From Bacteroidia bacterium (GTDB taxonomy: Bacteria > Bacteroidota > Bacteroidia > Flavobacteriales > Flavobacteriaceae): DNA of 62,368 bases. Numbering within the stretch: position 1 is the first letter of the stretch; each line of letters opens with the position of its first letter. The position numbers and the translations under genes were made by a program. Shown here in pieces: positions 1-8,166 of this stretch. Below the pieces are notes generated by a model. It saw only the letters and a program-made list of their open reading frames with translations, was not told the origin of the DNA and did not search any database. The DNA is taken from contig JAUIKY010000016.1 of NCBI GenBank assembly GCA_030430535.1, forward strand, positions 1 through 62,368, in the 5' to 3' direction.

Positions 1-503
1 TCGCCTCCATGAATTATCCCGAATTGGCAGAATCGGGCGTTCACCTTAAAATTAACAAGGAATATTTGTTTCAGCCGAAAACGGACAAAGCGTTAAAAAT
101 CCATAAAACGTTCGATAATAATATAGCCTTAATAAAATTGTATCCGGCCATTTCTGAGGCTTTAATCCAAACCATTTTCAGCACGCCAAACTTAAAAGGT
201 GTTATTATTGAAACCTACGGTGCAGGCAACGCTACAACCCAAAGCTGGTTTATAGATATTTTAAGAGAACAAATTTCAAAAGGTATACATATTATTAATG
301 TCACTCAATGTTCGGGCGGGAGCGTTATAATGGGGCACTACGAAACCAGTAGTGAGCTGAGGCAAATAGGGGTTGTTTCGGGCAAGGATATTACCACCGA
401 GGCGGCATTGGCCAAATTGATGCATTTATTGGGTCAAAATAAATTAGAGGGTAAAACGTTCAAAACCATGTATGAAACGCCTCTGCGCGGAGAAATCTCG
501 TAA
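1..503 (+). CDS. ansA: Type I L-asparaginase, C-terminal part (5' truncated)
   Basis: Hydrolyses L-asparagine to aspartate and ammonia, probably in the cytoplasm. The open frame enters from the left edge (codons from position 3), so only the last ~166 residues are present. The visible part is the C-terminal asparaginase domain: a segment GVIIETYGAGN, then NVTQCSGGSV and the family-typical helix region with GVVSGKDITTEAALAK. The catalytic N-terminal Thr/Asp segments lie outside the window. No signal peptide can be judged. The first ATG at 9 is internal, not a real start. The gene ends 75 nt before tRNA-Ser. Identification as the type I (AnsA-like) family rests on the C-terminal domain only. 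Confidence 0.85.
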   Translation, partial: ASMNYPELAESGVHLKINKEYLFQPKTDKALKIHKTFDNNIALIKLYPAISEALIQTIFSTPNLKGVIIETYGAGNATTQSWFIDILREQISKGIHIINVTQCSGGSVIMGHYETSSELRQIGVVSGKDITTEAALAKLMHLLGQNKLEGKTFKTMYETPLRGEIS

Positions 504-577
504 AATTAACTTTCAAAATTTTAGCAATCGAAGATTTTTTCGTTATTTGATCCCGTAAATTAAGATGATTAATATAC

Positions 578-665
578 AGAGAGGTGGCCGAGTGGTCGAA
601 GGCGCACGCCTGGAAAGTGTGTATACGCCAAAAGCGTATCGAGGGTTCGAATCCCTTCCTCTCTG
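578..665 (+). tRNA. tRNA-Ser (anticodon GGA)
   Basis: An 88-nt class II tRNA. The acceptor stem pairs AGAGAGG (578-584) with CCTCTCT (658-664), followed by the serine-typical discriminator G665. The anticodon stem is CACGC (605-609) with GTGTG (617-621), including one G-U pair. The loop CTGGAAA gives anticodon GGA at 612-614, which reads UCC/UCU. A long variable arm (about 622-640, GTATACGCC/GCGTAT region) precedes a T-loop with GGTTCGAATCC. CCA is not encoded. Confidence 0.95.
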
Positions 666-738
666 CTGTTATTTTATTTTTAATTGCTTTTTTTTTATAT
701 CTTTAACACTTTAACTAATAAAATTAAGATTTTAGAAC

Positions 739-1518
739 ATGAAAAGATTATTTTCAATCCTTGCCATAACAGGAATAATGGCATTTGGAACGGCTAATGC
801 AACAACCATTGCAAACACGAATACCGCTGTTACAACTACAGTAGCTGTGGCTCAAGAAGAAGATGATGCAGCACCAGCTGAGGAATCGTTAGGTTTTCAC
901 CAAGAATTAAAGAAACGTTTTATTGAAGGAGGCCCTGGCTTTATGGGAATCGTATTGTTATGTTTGATTTTAGGTTTAGCCATTGCCATAGAAAGAATTA
1001 TCTTTTTAAACCTTTCAACTACAAACACTAAAAAATTAACCCAAGAAGTAGAGGATGCTTTAGCTTCAGGTGGTGTTGAAGCCGCTAAAGAAGTTTGTAG
1101 AAACACAAAAGGACCTATCGCGTCTATTTTCTACCAAGGTTTGGATAGAACAGACGAAGGTTTAGAGGCTGCCGAAAAAGCGGTTGTAGCCTACGGAGGT
1201 GTTCAAATGGGACAATTAGAGAAAAACGTATCTTGGATTTCATTATTTATCGCTTTGGCACCAATGCTTGGTTTCATGGGTACGGTAATTGGTATGATTC
1301 AAGCATTCGATAAAATTGAAGCTGCCGGAGACATGCAGCCATCACTTGTTGCAGGTGGTATTAAAGTAGCACTTTTAACAACTGTATTTGGTCTTGTAGT
1401 AGCTATTATCCTTCAAATTTTTTACAATTACATTATTGCTAAAATTGATAGTATTGTTAACGATATGGAAGATGCTTCTATCACGTTAATGGATCTATTG
1501 ATCAGAAACAAAAAGTAA
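739..1518 (+). CDS. exbB: ExbB/TolQ/MotA-type proton channel
   Basis: Inner-membrane proton-channel subunit that, with ExbD, energises TonB-dependent outer-membrane transport. It has 259 aa. The N-terminus (residues 1-22) looks like a signal peptide followed by an acidic stretch (EEDDAAPAEE), as is common in Bacteroidota ExbB. A TM helix lies at ~48-70. The conserved MotA/TolQ/ExbB segment APMLGFMGTVIGMIQAF is at ~173-190 and the last TM at ~208-230. It is the first gene of an apparent operon with a small membrane protein and two exbD genes, with gaps of 23, 3 and 22 nt. A weak -7-like box TATCTTTA lies at 698-705. Assignment to ExbB rather than TolQ is by context with two ExbD genes. Confidence 0.92.
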   Translation: MKRLFSILAITGIMAFGTANATTIANTNTAVTTTVAVAQEEDDAAPAEESLGFHQELKKRFIEGGPGFMGIVLLCLILGLAIAIERIIFLNLSTTNTKKLTQEVEDALASGGVEAAKEVCRNTKGPIASIFYQGLDRTDEGLEAAEKAVVAYGGVQMGQLEKNVSWISLFIALAPMLGFMGTVIGMIQAFDKIEAAGDMQPSLVAGGIKVALLTTVFGLVVAIILQIFYNYIIAKIDSIVNDMEDASITLMDLLIRNKK

Positions 1519-1541
1519 TAATAATTGAAAACTAAAAAATT

Positions 1542-1973
1542 ATGGGTTTACATAAAATATTAAAAATAGTAGCCTTCGCTCTAGCTATTATTGGTGCTAT
1601 ATTTGCACTAATGATTATGGCTGGAGATGAAGAAAGCGCACAAAGTATGAGCGGGAATATGCTGTATGTAGCCTATGCAGTTTTAGGTATTGTACTTTTG
1701 TTGGTTGTATTGTTTGTTATCAAAGGCTTGTTTGCTGGTAACCTTAAAAAAACATTACTTACCGTAGGCGTGTTTTTGGCCATTGTATTTATCTCTTATG
1801 GTATTTCATCTGGCACAGATTTAAACTTAAAACCGTTTATTGATAAGGGTGCAGATGTAACCGAATCAACATCTAAAACTGTAGGCGCTGGCTTATATAC
1901 ATTTTATATCCTTGCAGTACTTGCCATAGGATCGATGCTATACGGCGGAGCGAAAAAAATATTTAACAAATAA
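1542..1973 (+). CDS. Small integral membrane protein between exbB and exbD
   Basis: A 143-aa protein of unknown function with about four hydrophobic helices (roughly residues 7-28, 41-63, 74-92 and 117-135). The short connecting loops include an acidic EEESAQS-like stretch after helix 1 and a Lys-rich end (KKIFNK). No catalytic motif is visible. It starts 23 nt after exbB and ends 3 nt before exbD, so it is almost certainly co-transcribed and translationally close to exbD. The position suggests an accessory or assembly factor of the ExbB-ExbD motor, but that is inference from synteny only. Confidence 0.8.
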   Translation: MGLHKILKIVAFALAIIGAIFALMIMAGDEESAQSMSGNMLYVAYAVLGIVLLLVVLFVIKGLFAGNLKKTLLTVGVFLAIVFISYGISSGTDLNLKPFIDKGADVTESTSKTVGAGLYTFYILAVLAIGSMLYGGAKKIFNK

Positions 1974-1976
1974 ATT

Positions 1977-2561
1977 ATGGCGAAAAGAGCAGCACCAGAA
2001 GTAAATGCAGGCTCCATGGCCGATATTGCTTTCTTGTTATTGATATTCTTTTTGGTAACCACAACGATTGAAACCGATGCGGGACTTAATAGAAAGTTAC
2101 CACCAATAGAAGAAACAGAGCCGCCTATTATTAAGCAAAAAAATATTTTTACCGTATTACTTAATGGTAAAGATGAATTGCTTGTAGAGGACGAGTTGAT
2201 GGAGCTTAAAGATTTGAGAGCAGCAGCCAAAGAGTTTTTGGACAATGGAGGCGATGGTTCGTGCGATTATTGTAAGGGCAAAAAGGATTCAGAGTCCTCT
2301 GATAACCCAGATAAGGCCATTATATCGTTGAAGAACGAACGCGAGACCACTTATAAAGCTTACATATCTGTTCAAAACGAATTAGTAGCTGCATACAACG
2401 AGCTAAGAAACAGAAGGGCTCAAGAGCTTTACGGAATGTCTTTCACTGAAATGGAAGCCAATTACAACGACGTAAACTGGCCTGGAAACAAAACAAAGCT
2501 AAAAGATCAAATCGAGCAGATTAAGCTTGATTATCCGCAAAAGCTTTCTGAAGTACAATAG
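1977..2561 (+). CDS. exbD: Biopolymer transporter ExbD (first paralogue)
   Basis: ExbD/TolR family subunit of the proton-driven motor. It has 194 aa. The short cytoplasmic N-terminus is followed by the single TM helix SMADIAFLLLIFFLVTTT, whose Asp (residue 16) is the conserved proton-carrying acid. The periplasmic domain begins KLPPIEETEPPIIKQKN. It is longer than E. coli ExbD (141 aa), with an extra C-terminal charged helical extension (residues ~95-194) that contains a CDYC pair. It starts 3 nt after the upstream membrane protein and is followed 22 nt later by a second exbD. Confidence 0.92.
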   Translation: MAKRAAPEVNAGSMADIAFLLLIFFLVTTTIETDAGLNRKLPPIEETEPPIIKQKNIFTVLLNGKDELLVEDELMELKDLRAAAKEFLDNGGDGSCDYCKGKKDSESSDNPDKAIISLKNERETTYKAYISVQNELVAAYNELRNRRAQELYGMSFTEMEANYNDVNWPGNKTKLKDQIEQIKLDYPQKLSEVQ

Positions 2562-2583
2562 ATAAAATTTAACATTCAACAAT

Positions 2584-3060
2584 ATGTCTAAATTTAAAAA
2601 GAAAAAGGGAGGCGATATACCAGCTGTAAACACTGCGGCTTTACCAGATATCGTATTCATGTTATTATTCTTTTTTATGGTAGCCACTGTTATGAGGCAA
2701 AACACCCTTAAAATTGAAAATAACCTGCCCTATGCCGATCAGGTTGAAAAGCTTGATAAAAAAGATTTGGTAATGTACATTTATGCAGGAAAGCCTAGTG
2801 CCAACTATAAGCAGTTTGGTACCGAAGCTAGAATCCAACTTAATGACGATTTTGCCAATGTAAGTGATATTGCTTCGTTTATAGCCGAAGAGCGCGCTTC
2901 GAAACGAGAGGAATTGGTTCCATTTTTAACTACTGCTTTAAAAGTGGATAGTGATGCTAACATGGGATTGATTGGCGATATCAAGTATGAACTACGTAAA
3001 GTTAATGCACTTAAAATAAATTACACCACCAAAACTGGTGATGTGCAGCAAAACCAATAA
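2584..3060 (+). CDS. exbD: Biopolymer transporter ExbD (second paralogue)
   Basis: Second ExbD/TolR-like subunit, 158 aa. A lysine-rich cytoplasmic N-terminus (KFKKKKGGD) precedes the TM helix LPDIVFMLLFFFMVATVM, with the functional Asp at its start. The periplasmic domain of ~115 residues ends with NYTTKTGDVQQNQ. It is the last gene of the exbB operon: a strong terminator hairpin follows 22 nt after the stop. The two ExbD proteins are quite divergent from each other, so they may form a heteromeric peptidoglycan-binding arm or serve different partners (inference). Confidence 0.92.
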   Translation: MSKFKKKKGGDIPAVNTAALPDIVFMLLFFFMVATVMRQNTLKIENNLPYADQVEKLDKKDLVMYIYAGKPSANYKQFGTEARIQLNDDFANVSDIASFIAEERASKREELVPFLTTALKVDSDANMGLIGDIKYELRKVNALKINYTTKTGDVQQNQ

Positions 3061-3082
3061 TTTTACACTCTTAATTTTATAT

Positions 3083-3120
3083 AAAAAGGCGTTTTGAATA
3101 TTCAAAACGCCTTTTTGTTT
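3083..3120 (+). terminator. Rho-independent terminator after exbD
   Basis: A perfect 16-bp inverted repeat (3083-3098 with 3101-3116, core GGCGTTTTGAA/TTCAAAACGCC) followed by a T-rich run. It closes the exbB operon. Confidence 0.85.
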
Positions 3121-3122
3121 TT

Positions 3123-3130
3123 TATATTTG
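3123..3130 (+). promoter_or_regulatory. Possible -7 promoter box for the barrel gene at 3151
   Basis: TATATTTG matches the Bacteroidota -7 consensus TAnnTTTG, 20 nt before the ATG and just after the exbB-operon terminator. No good -33 TTTG at 19-21 nt is seen, so the call is moderate. Confidence 0.4.
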
Positions 3131-3150
3131 GTTAATAATGCCCATCCTGC

Positions 3151-3840
3151 ATGAAACGATTTGTTGTTATCATACTTTTTTTTGTTTTTGGCACTTTGTA
3201 TAGCCAAGATCAACCGGTTAAGGAAATTGATTCCCTTTACAAAGAAGACCATTTTTATGCAGGGATAACTTATAATGTATTGGTTAAAAAGCCCTCTGAT
3301 GTAAAGCAAAGTGGATTTTCGCTGGGCTTTCATTTAGGATTTATTAAAGACATGCCCATCAATAAAGGTCGTACTTGGGCCATTGGTGTAGGGTTGGGGT
3401 ATTCGGCCAATTCGTTTAACCAAAATTTGTTGGTCAGTAAAACAAATTCTGGTGAATTTAATTATAACGTTATTGAGGATAAAGGGACCTATAACAAAAA
3501 CAAGTTTGCATCACATTTGGTGGAATTGCCCATTGAATTCCGTTGGCGAACCTCTACACCTACTGAGTATAATTTTTGGCGTATTTACACGGGTTTTAAG
3601 CTAGGCTATGCTTTTCTGAACACTAATAAACATACAGGGGATTTGGGTGAATTTAAATACAATGACAACCCTAATTTTAACAACCTTCAGTATGGGTTAA
3701 CATTAAGTGCTGGGTACAACACATGGAATCTTCATCTCTATTATGCGTTAAATCCCATTTTTAACAACGATGTCCAGCTTAACGGGAACACCATCGATAT
3801 GAGTGCCATCAAAATCGGTTTGATGTTTTATATTTTGTAG
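3151..3840 (+). CDS. Outer-membrane beta-barrel protein (PorT/porin-like family)
   Basis: A 229-aa secreted protein with a signal peptide (residues 1-18, cleavage near YSQ). The mature part has alternating amphipathic strands and ends with an aromatic residue run (IGLMFYIL), typical of barrels inserted by BAM. Segments such as GFSLGFHLGF, LPIEFRWR and TGFKLGYAF resemble the Bacteroidota outer-membrane barrel family often labelled PorT-like. This does not show that it is the T9SS PorT component itself. It has its own promoter-like box after a terminator, and the next gene begins 11 nt after its stop. Confidence 0.7.
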   Translation: MKRFVVIILFFVFGTLYSQDQPVKEIDSLYKEDHFYAGITYNVLVKKPSDVKQSGFSLGFHLGFIKDMPINKGRTWAIGVGLGYSANSFNQNLLVSKTNSGEFNYNVIEDKGTYNKNKFASHLVELPIEFRWRTSTPTEYNFWRIYTGFKLGYAFLNTNKHTGDLGEFKYNDNPNFNNLQYGLTLSAGYNTWNLHLYYALNPIFNNDVQLNGNTIDMSAIKIGLMFYIL

Positions 3841-3851
3841 TTGGCACTGAA

Positions 3852-4439
3852 ATGAAAAAAGTACTGTTCATTCTATTAGCGCTATCTTCTTTCAAACTTT
3901 TTTCACAAGAAATGATAGTGTTCTACAAATCTAATTTAGAGTTTCAGCTGATTAAAGTTTGCAACGGTGAAAATTGTGAAATCATAAGAATCGAGATTCT
4001 AAAAGATGGACAATTAACTCAAGCAATAATACCTGATAAAAATTATTTCAATAAAACATTTCCAAACGACCAACTCTTTGTAATTGAGGATATGAATTTT
4101 GATGAAAAGTTGGATTTCAGATTAATGGAATTTATCCCGGCAGGACCAAATATTCCTTATCTATATTGGATTTTTAACCCGACCAATCAGGTTTTTCAAA
4201 GCAATGCGAATTATGGTGAAATAGCGTCTCCTGAATTTGATCATAAGAAAGAAGAAATTAATTCAACTTGGAGAAATGGATGTTGCGAGCATGGAAGAGA
4301 TGTTTATAAACTAAAAGATGGAATCCCTATGTTAGAAGAACGATTTGTAACTGGGCATGCATCAAAGAATGTGGATTATCATGAACATTGGAAAGTTGAA
4401 AATGGAGTGTTAAAGCTTATTGAAAAGGAAACAGAATAA
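3852..4439 (+). CDS. XAC2610-like secreted protein
   Basis: A 195-aa exported protein with a signal peptide (MKKVLFILLALSSFKLFSQ). The middle carries VIEDMNFDEKLDFRLMEF followed by a YLYWIFNP segment and a SPEFDHKKEEI segment. These match the general layout of XAC2610-type proteins, which have a calcium-loop-like DxNxDxxxD pattern. Two cysteine pairs (CNGENC, GCC) could form disulfides. It starts 11 nt after the barrel gene, so the two are probably co-transcribed. Biological role unknown. Confidence 0.6.
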   Translation: MKKVLFILLALSSFKLFSQEMIVFYKSNLEFQLIKVCNGENCEIIRIEILKDGQLTQAIIPDKNYFNKTFPNDQLFVIEDMNFDEKLDFRLMEFIPAGPNIPYLYWIFNPTNQVFQSNANYGEIASPEFDHKKEEINSTWRNGCCEHGRDVYKLKDGIPMLEERFVTGHASKNVDYHEHWKVENGVLKLIEKETE

Positions 4440-4464
4440 AAACCCAAATAAGCGAATCTTGTTT

Positions 4465-5070
4465 CTACAGCCAATAATTCACTAAAATCAATTGTGGTAT
4501 CATACCAATAAAAACGCCGAGCAGAAGCTCTTTGTAATTATGGGCTTTTAAATGTAAACGAGATGTAGCCACACCACCCATAACAATACACATTAAAGCT
4601 AATGTACCATTAATATTCACGCTAAAGTGAATGCTCAAAGCCACAAAAAACATAAAAACACCAGAAATGGCAACCATGTGCAAACTGGCTTTAAATTTGA
4701 TAAGGGCCATTAATAAACAGGCCATATTTGAAATAAGCACGCCAATAAAGAAAAAATAAAGTTCGGCGGACAGCGAAGGTTTTACAACACGCTGTAATAC
4801 AAGTAATAAAATACAGCCATAAAGAATTAAGGGATAAATGCGTTCACGGACGGTTTGAAGGTGGATGCTACGGACTCTCCCCAATGTTTTTAACAGAAAA
4901 TAAATTAAAATGGGCAGAATAAAGGTTAATATGCCCAGCGCAATAAGTTTTCCGTAAACCACTTCAGCGGAAATATATCTGGGGGATACTTCAAAATAAA
5001 ACCATGCCGCAAATAATGGCATAATTAGCGGATGAAAAACATACGAGATGCTTTTTAAAAGTTTATCCAT
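4465..5070 (-). CDS. PAP2-like integral membrane protein
   Basis: A 201-aa protein with about six TM helices. The C-terminal half contains ASLHMVAISG and then SRLHLKAHNYKELLLG, reminiscent of the histidine-containing motifs 2 and 3 of the PAP2 phosphatase fold (H...R.....H). The first PAP2 motif (KxxxxxxRP) is not obvious (only KTLGRVRS is seen), so enzymatic activity is uncertain. Its ATG overlaps the rpoN stop by one base (TAATG), so it is translationally coupled to rpoN. Such coupling with rpoN seems a Bacteroidota arrangement; its meaning is unknown. Confidence 0.6.
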   Translation of the reverse strand: MDKLLKSISYVFHPLIMPLFAAWFYFEVSPRYISAEVVYGKLIALGILTFILPILIYFLLKTLGRVRSIHLQTVRERIYPLILYGCILLLVLQRVVKPSLSAELYFFFIGVLISNMACLLMALIKFKASLHMVAISGVFMFFVALSIHFSVNINGTLALMCIVMGGVATSRLHLKAHNYKELLLGVFIGMIPQLILVNYWL

Positions 5071-6530
5071 TATATTTTTTTACGAAGTCGTGCCACCGGA
5101 ATATCCAATTGCTCACGGTATTTTGCCACGGTGCGTCTAGCAATGGGGTAGCCTTTATCTTTTAAGATAGAGGCCAAATTTTCGTCGGTTAATGGCTTCT
5201 TTTTGTTTTCTTCCTCAATAACCGTTTCTAATATTTTTTTGATTTCGCGGGTAGAAACATCTTCGCCCTGATCGTTTTTCATCGATTCTGAAAACAAATC
5301 TTTAATAAGAATAGTGCCATAGGGCGTATCAACATATTTGCTATTGGCTACACGAGACACGGTTGAAACATCCATGTTTATTTCGTCCGCAATATCCTTA
5401 AGGATCATGGGTTTCAGGTTACGTTCGTCGCCCGTTAAAAAATAATCTTTTTGATAGTGCATAATGGCACTCATGGTTACGAACAAAGTTTGTTGGCGCT
5501 GTTTGATTGCTTCGATAAACCACTTGGCGGCATCTAATTTTTGTTTGATGAACAGCACGGCATCTTTTTGCGATTTCGATTTGTCTTTAGCGTCTTTATA
5601 CCCTTTTAACATGTTGTTGTACTCGCGCGACACATGCAATTCTGGGGCGTTTCTGCCGTTAAGAGTAAGCTCCAGTTCGCCATCAACAATTTTAATGGCA
5701 AAATCGGGCACCACGTGCTCCACGATGCGGTTGTTTCCAGAGTACGAACCGCCCGGTTTGGGGTTTAAATGCTCAATTTCAGAAATAGCTCCTTTTAACT
5801 GTTCTTCGGTGATATCGAATTTTTGAAGTAGTTTTTTGTAGTGCTTTTTAGTAAATTGGTCAAAGGCGTTGTCGATAATATCGATGGCCAAATCGGTATC
5901 GGCATTTTTTTCTTTTCGGTGCAACTGTATACTTAAACACTCCTGCAAATCTCTAGCCCCAACACCAGCGGGATCTAACTGATGTACTTTTTTGAGTACC
6001 TTTTCAATGTTTTCTTCAGTGGTGTAAACATTTTGGGTAAAAGCCAAATCGTCCATAATATCGCTAAGGCTTCTTCGTATATAGCCACTTTCATCCACGC
6101 TACCCACTAAAAATTCGGCAATATCACGCTCTTCGTCAGTTAGACGATAAGTGTTTAACTGGTTCAGTAAATGTTGCGTAAACGAGGTTCCAGCAGCGTA
6201 GGGCATGGTTTTATCGTCGTCGTCACTGCTATAGTTGTTGGTTTGCGTTCGGTAGTCGGGAATTTCGTCGTCGCTTAAATATTCATCAACATTTATTTCA
6301 TCGGCCTCGATGGTTTCATTGTCGTTGTATTCGTCTGCCGAATTATCAAAATCAGAATCCAAATCGTCTCTGGCATCGTCTTTTCCGCCTTCCAAGGCAG
6401 GGTTTTCTTCCAACTCCTGTTTAAGGCGCTGCTCAAAAGCTTGCGTAGGCAACTGTATCAATTTCATCAATTGAATTTGCTGCGGCGAGAGCTTCTGCGA
6501 TAATTTGAACTGTAATTGTTGTTTAAGCAT
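5070..6530 (-). CDS. rpoN: RNA polymerase sigma-54 factor
   Basis: Sigma-54, which directs transcription from -24/-12 promoters with AAA+ activators. It has 486 aa, the normal length. Region I at residues 1-50 is Gln-rich (LSPQQIQLMKLIQLP) with ELEENPALE. The acidic region II linker is ~50-105, the core-binding domain ~110-290, and the helix-turn-helix ~365-390 (MDVSTVSRVANSKYV). The RpoN box ARRTVAKYRE is close to the C-terminus. It is first in a two-gene unit with the PAP2-like protein. A full-consensus promoter is at 6553-6583. Confidence 0.97.
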   Translation of the reverse strand: MLKQQLQFKLSQKLSPQQIQLMKLIQLPTQAFEQRLKQELEENPALEGGKDDARDDLDSDFDNSADEYNDNETIEADEINVDEYLSDDEIPDYRTQTNNYSSDDDDKTMPYAAGTSFTQHLLNQLNTYRLTDEERDIAEFLVGSVDESGYIRRSLSDIMDDLAFTQNVYTTEENIEKVLKKVHQLDPAGVGARDLQECLSIQLHRKEKNADTDLAIDIIDNAFDQFTKKHYKKLLQKFDITEEQLKGAISEIEHLNPKPGGSYSGNNRIVEHVVPDFAIKIVDGELELTLNGRNAPELHVSREYNNMLKGYKDAKDKSKSQKDAVLFIKQKLDAAKWFIEAIKQRQQTLFVTMSAIMHYQKDYFLTGDERNLKPMILKDIADEINMDVSTVSRVANSKYVDTPYGTILIKDLFSESMKNDQGEDVSTREIKKILETVIEEENKKKPLTDENLASILKDKGYPIARRTVAKYREQLDIPVARLRKKI

Positions 6531-6552
6531 GTTTTGATGTAGGCTTATTACT

Positions 6553-6583
6553 CAAAGATAAAAAAAGGGTGTGTTATTCCAAA
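6553..6583 (-). promoter_or_regulatory. Promoter of rpoN
   Basis: On the minus strand TTTG (6580-6583), exactly 19 nt, then TATCTTTG (6553-6560). This is a perfect fit to the primary-sigma promoter of Bacteroidota (TTTG-N19-TAnnTTTG). Start of transcription is expected around 6546-6549, giving a ~16-nt leader. Confidence 0.72.
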
Positions 6584-6617
6584 GCCGTGCCAAGTTACAC
6601 TTTTTTTAATTTTTTTG

Positions 6618-8051
6618 TTAAAATTCTGCGTTTTGTGGTGTTCTAGGAAACGGAATAACATCTCTGATGTTGCTCATTCCCGTAGCGAACATTACCAAAC
6701 GTTCAAAGCCTAAACCAAAACCGGAATGCACCGCCGTACCGTATTTACGTAAATCCAAATACCACCAAAGTTCTTCTTCCGGAATGTTCAAAACGGCCAT
6801 TTTCTGTTTCAAAATATCCAATCGTTCTTCACGTTGAGCTCCTCCAACAATTTCGCCAATGCCTGGGAACAGAATGTCCATGGCACGAACCGTTTTGCCA
6901 TCATCGTTAAGGCGCATGTAGAATGCTTTGATATTGGCCGGATAATCAAAAAGAATTACGGGACACTTAAAGTGTTTTTCAACTAGAAAACGTTCATGCT
7001 CGCTTTGTAAATCGCAGCCCCACTCATCGATTAAATATTTAAATTTCTTCTTTTTATTGGGTTTGCTGTTACGCAAAATATCGATGGCCTCGGTGTAACT
7101 CACGCGCTTAAAATGATTGTCGGTTACAAAGTTCAACTTCTCAATAAGCCCCATACTACTGCGCTCGGCCTGCGGTTTGGTTTTGTCTTCGTCCTGTAAA
7201 CGCTTATCTAAAAACTCTAAATCTTCACGGTTATTATCTAAAATATATTGGATTACCGACTTCATAAAATCTTCGGCCAGATCCATGTTTCCGGCCAAAT
7301 CCATAAAAGCGACTTCAGGTTCAATCATCCAAAATTCGGCCAAATGACGTGAGGTGTTCGAGTTCTCGGCACGAAATGTGGGACCAAACGTATATACTTT
7401 GCCGAGTGACATGGCGTAGGTTTCGGCTTCCAACTGTCCGGAAACCGTTAAATTGGTTTCCTTTCCGAAGAAATCTTCAGAATAATCGATATTTCCGTCG
7501 CCGTTTTTTGGTGGATTTTTTAAATCTAAACTGGTTACCTGGAACATTTCTCCGGCACCTTCGGCATCACTACCCGTAATAATAGGCGCGTGCATATAGT
7601 AAAATCCATTGTCGTTAAAATATTTATGAATGGCGAACGATAATGCCGAACGCAAACGCATCACGGCACTAAAAGTACTGGTGCGGGTGCGTAAATGGGC
7701 ATTTTCCCTTAAAAATTCAAAAGAATGTTTTTTGGGTTGGATAGGATATTTTTCGGGGTCGGAGTCGCCTAAAATCAGCAATTCCTTCACTTGCACTTCA
7801 ACGTTTTGCCCTTTCCCTTGGCTCTCTACCAGCTCGCCTTTTACATGGATAGCTGCACCAGTGGTAATACGCTTTAGAGTAGCTTCGTTAAATTTTTCAA
7901 AATCTACAACACATTGAATGTTGTTCAAAGTAGAACCGTCGTTCAGGGCGATAAATCGGTTGGCCCTAAAGGTTCGTACCCAACCTTTTACTTCAACGTC
8001 TGGTGTAACAAAATTTTCGGTTAATAGCTGTTTAACGGTTTTAGATTGCAT
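6618..8051 (-). CDS. asnS: Asparaginyl-tRNA synthetase
   Basis: Class IIb aminoacyl-tRNA synthetase that charges tRNA-Asn. It has 477 aa. The N-terminal OB-fold anticodon-binding domain is ~15-100 ([20 protein letters not shown]). Class II motif 2 is [19 protein letters not shown] (~228-246) and motif 3 is [15 protein letters not shown] near the C-terminus. The C-terminal sequence [12 protein letters not shown] is typical. It contains the ~70-residue insertion with [14 protein letters not shown] found in Bacteroidota-type AsnRS. Transcribed from its own promoter-like sequence (8070-8102). Confidence 0.97.
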   Translation of the reverse strand: MQSKTVKQLLTENFVTPDVEVKGWVRTFRANRFIALNDGSTLNNIQCVVDFEKFNEATLKRITTGAAIHVKGELVESQGKGQNVEVQVKELLILGDSDPEKYPIQPKKHSFEFLRENAHLRTRTSTFSAVMRLRSALSFAIHKYFNDNGFYYMHAPIITGSDAEGAGEMFQVTSLDLKNPPKNGDGNIDYSEDFFGKETNLTVSGQLEAETYAMSLGKVYTFGPTFRAENSNTSRHLAEFWMIEPEVAFMDLAGNMDLAEDFMKSVIQYILDNNREDLEFLDKRLQDEDKTKPQAERSSMGLIEKLNFVTDNHFKRVSYTEAIDILRNSKPNKKKKFKYLIDEWGCDLQSEHERFLVEKHFKCPVILFDYPANIKAFYMRLNDDGKTVRAMDILFPGIGEIVGGAQREERLDILKQKMAVLNIPEEELWWYLDLRKYGTAVHSGFGLGFERLVMFATGMSNIRDVIPFPRTPQNAEF

Positions 8052-8069
8052 ACGTGTAAATTTATATGG

Positions 8070-8102
8070 TAAATATAACGGTTTCGCAGATGAAAATTCA
8101 AA
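8070..8102 (-). promoter_or_regulatory. Probable promoter of asnS
   Basis: Minus strand TTTG (8099-8102), 21 nt, TATATTTA (8070-8077, one mismatch to TAnnTTTG). The -33 element lies inside the repeat at 8093-8166, so the repeat may supply part of the asnS promoter. Confidence 0.45.
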
Positions 8103-8166
8103 TTCAAAAAACCAAATTCCAAAAGTTGCTAAGGATTGCTATTTGGAATTTAAGTATTGGAATTTT
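8093..8166. repeat. AATTCCAAA-type palindromic intergenic repeat
   Basis: Contains AAATTCCAAA near 8115-8123 and its inverted counterpart TTTGGAATTT at about 8152-8161, with further CAAATTC/TTGGAATTT copies on either side. It overlaps the 3' end of the RND gene (stop at 8150) and the promoter region of asnS. Confidence 0.6.

Noticed and set aside
698-705. Promoter of exbB
   Set aside because: TATCTTTA is one mismatch from TAnnTTTG and has no TTTG at 19-21 nt upstream, so I mention it in the gene entry only.
5464-5826. 120-codon open frame opposite rpoN
   Set aside because: It is fully inside rpoN on the other strand, with no recognisable features.
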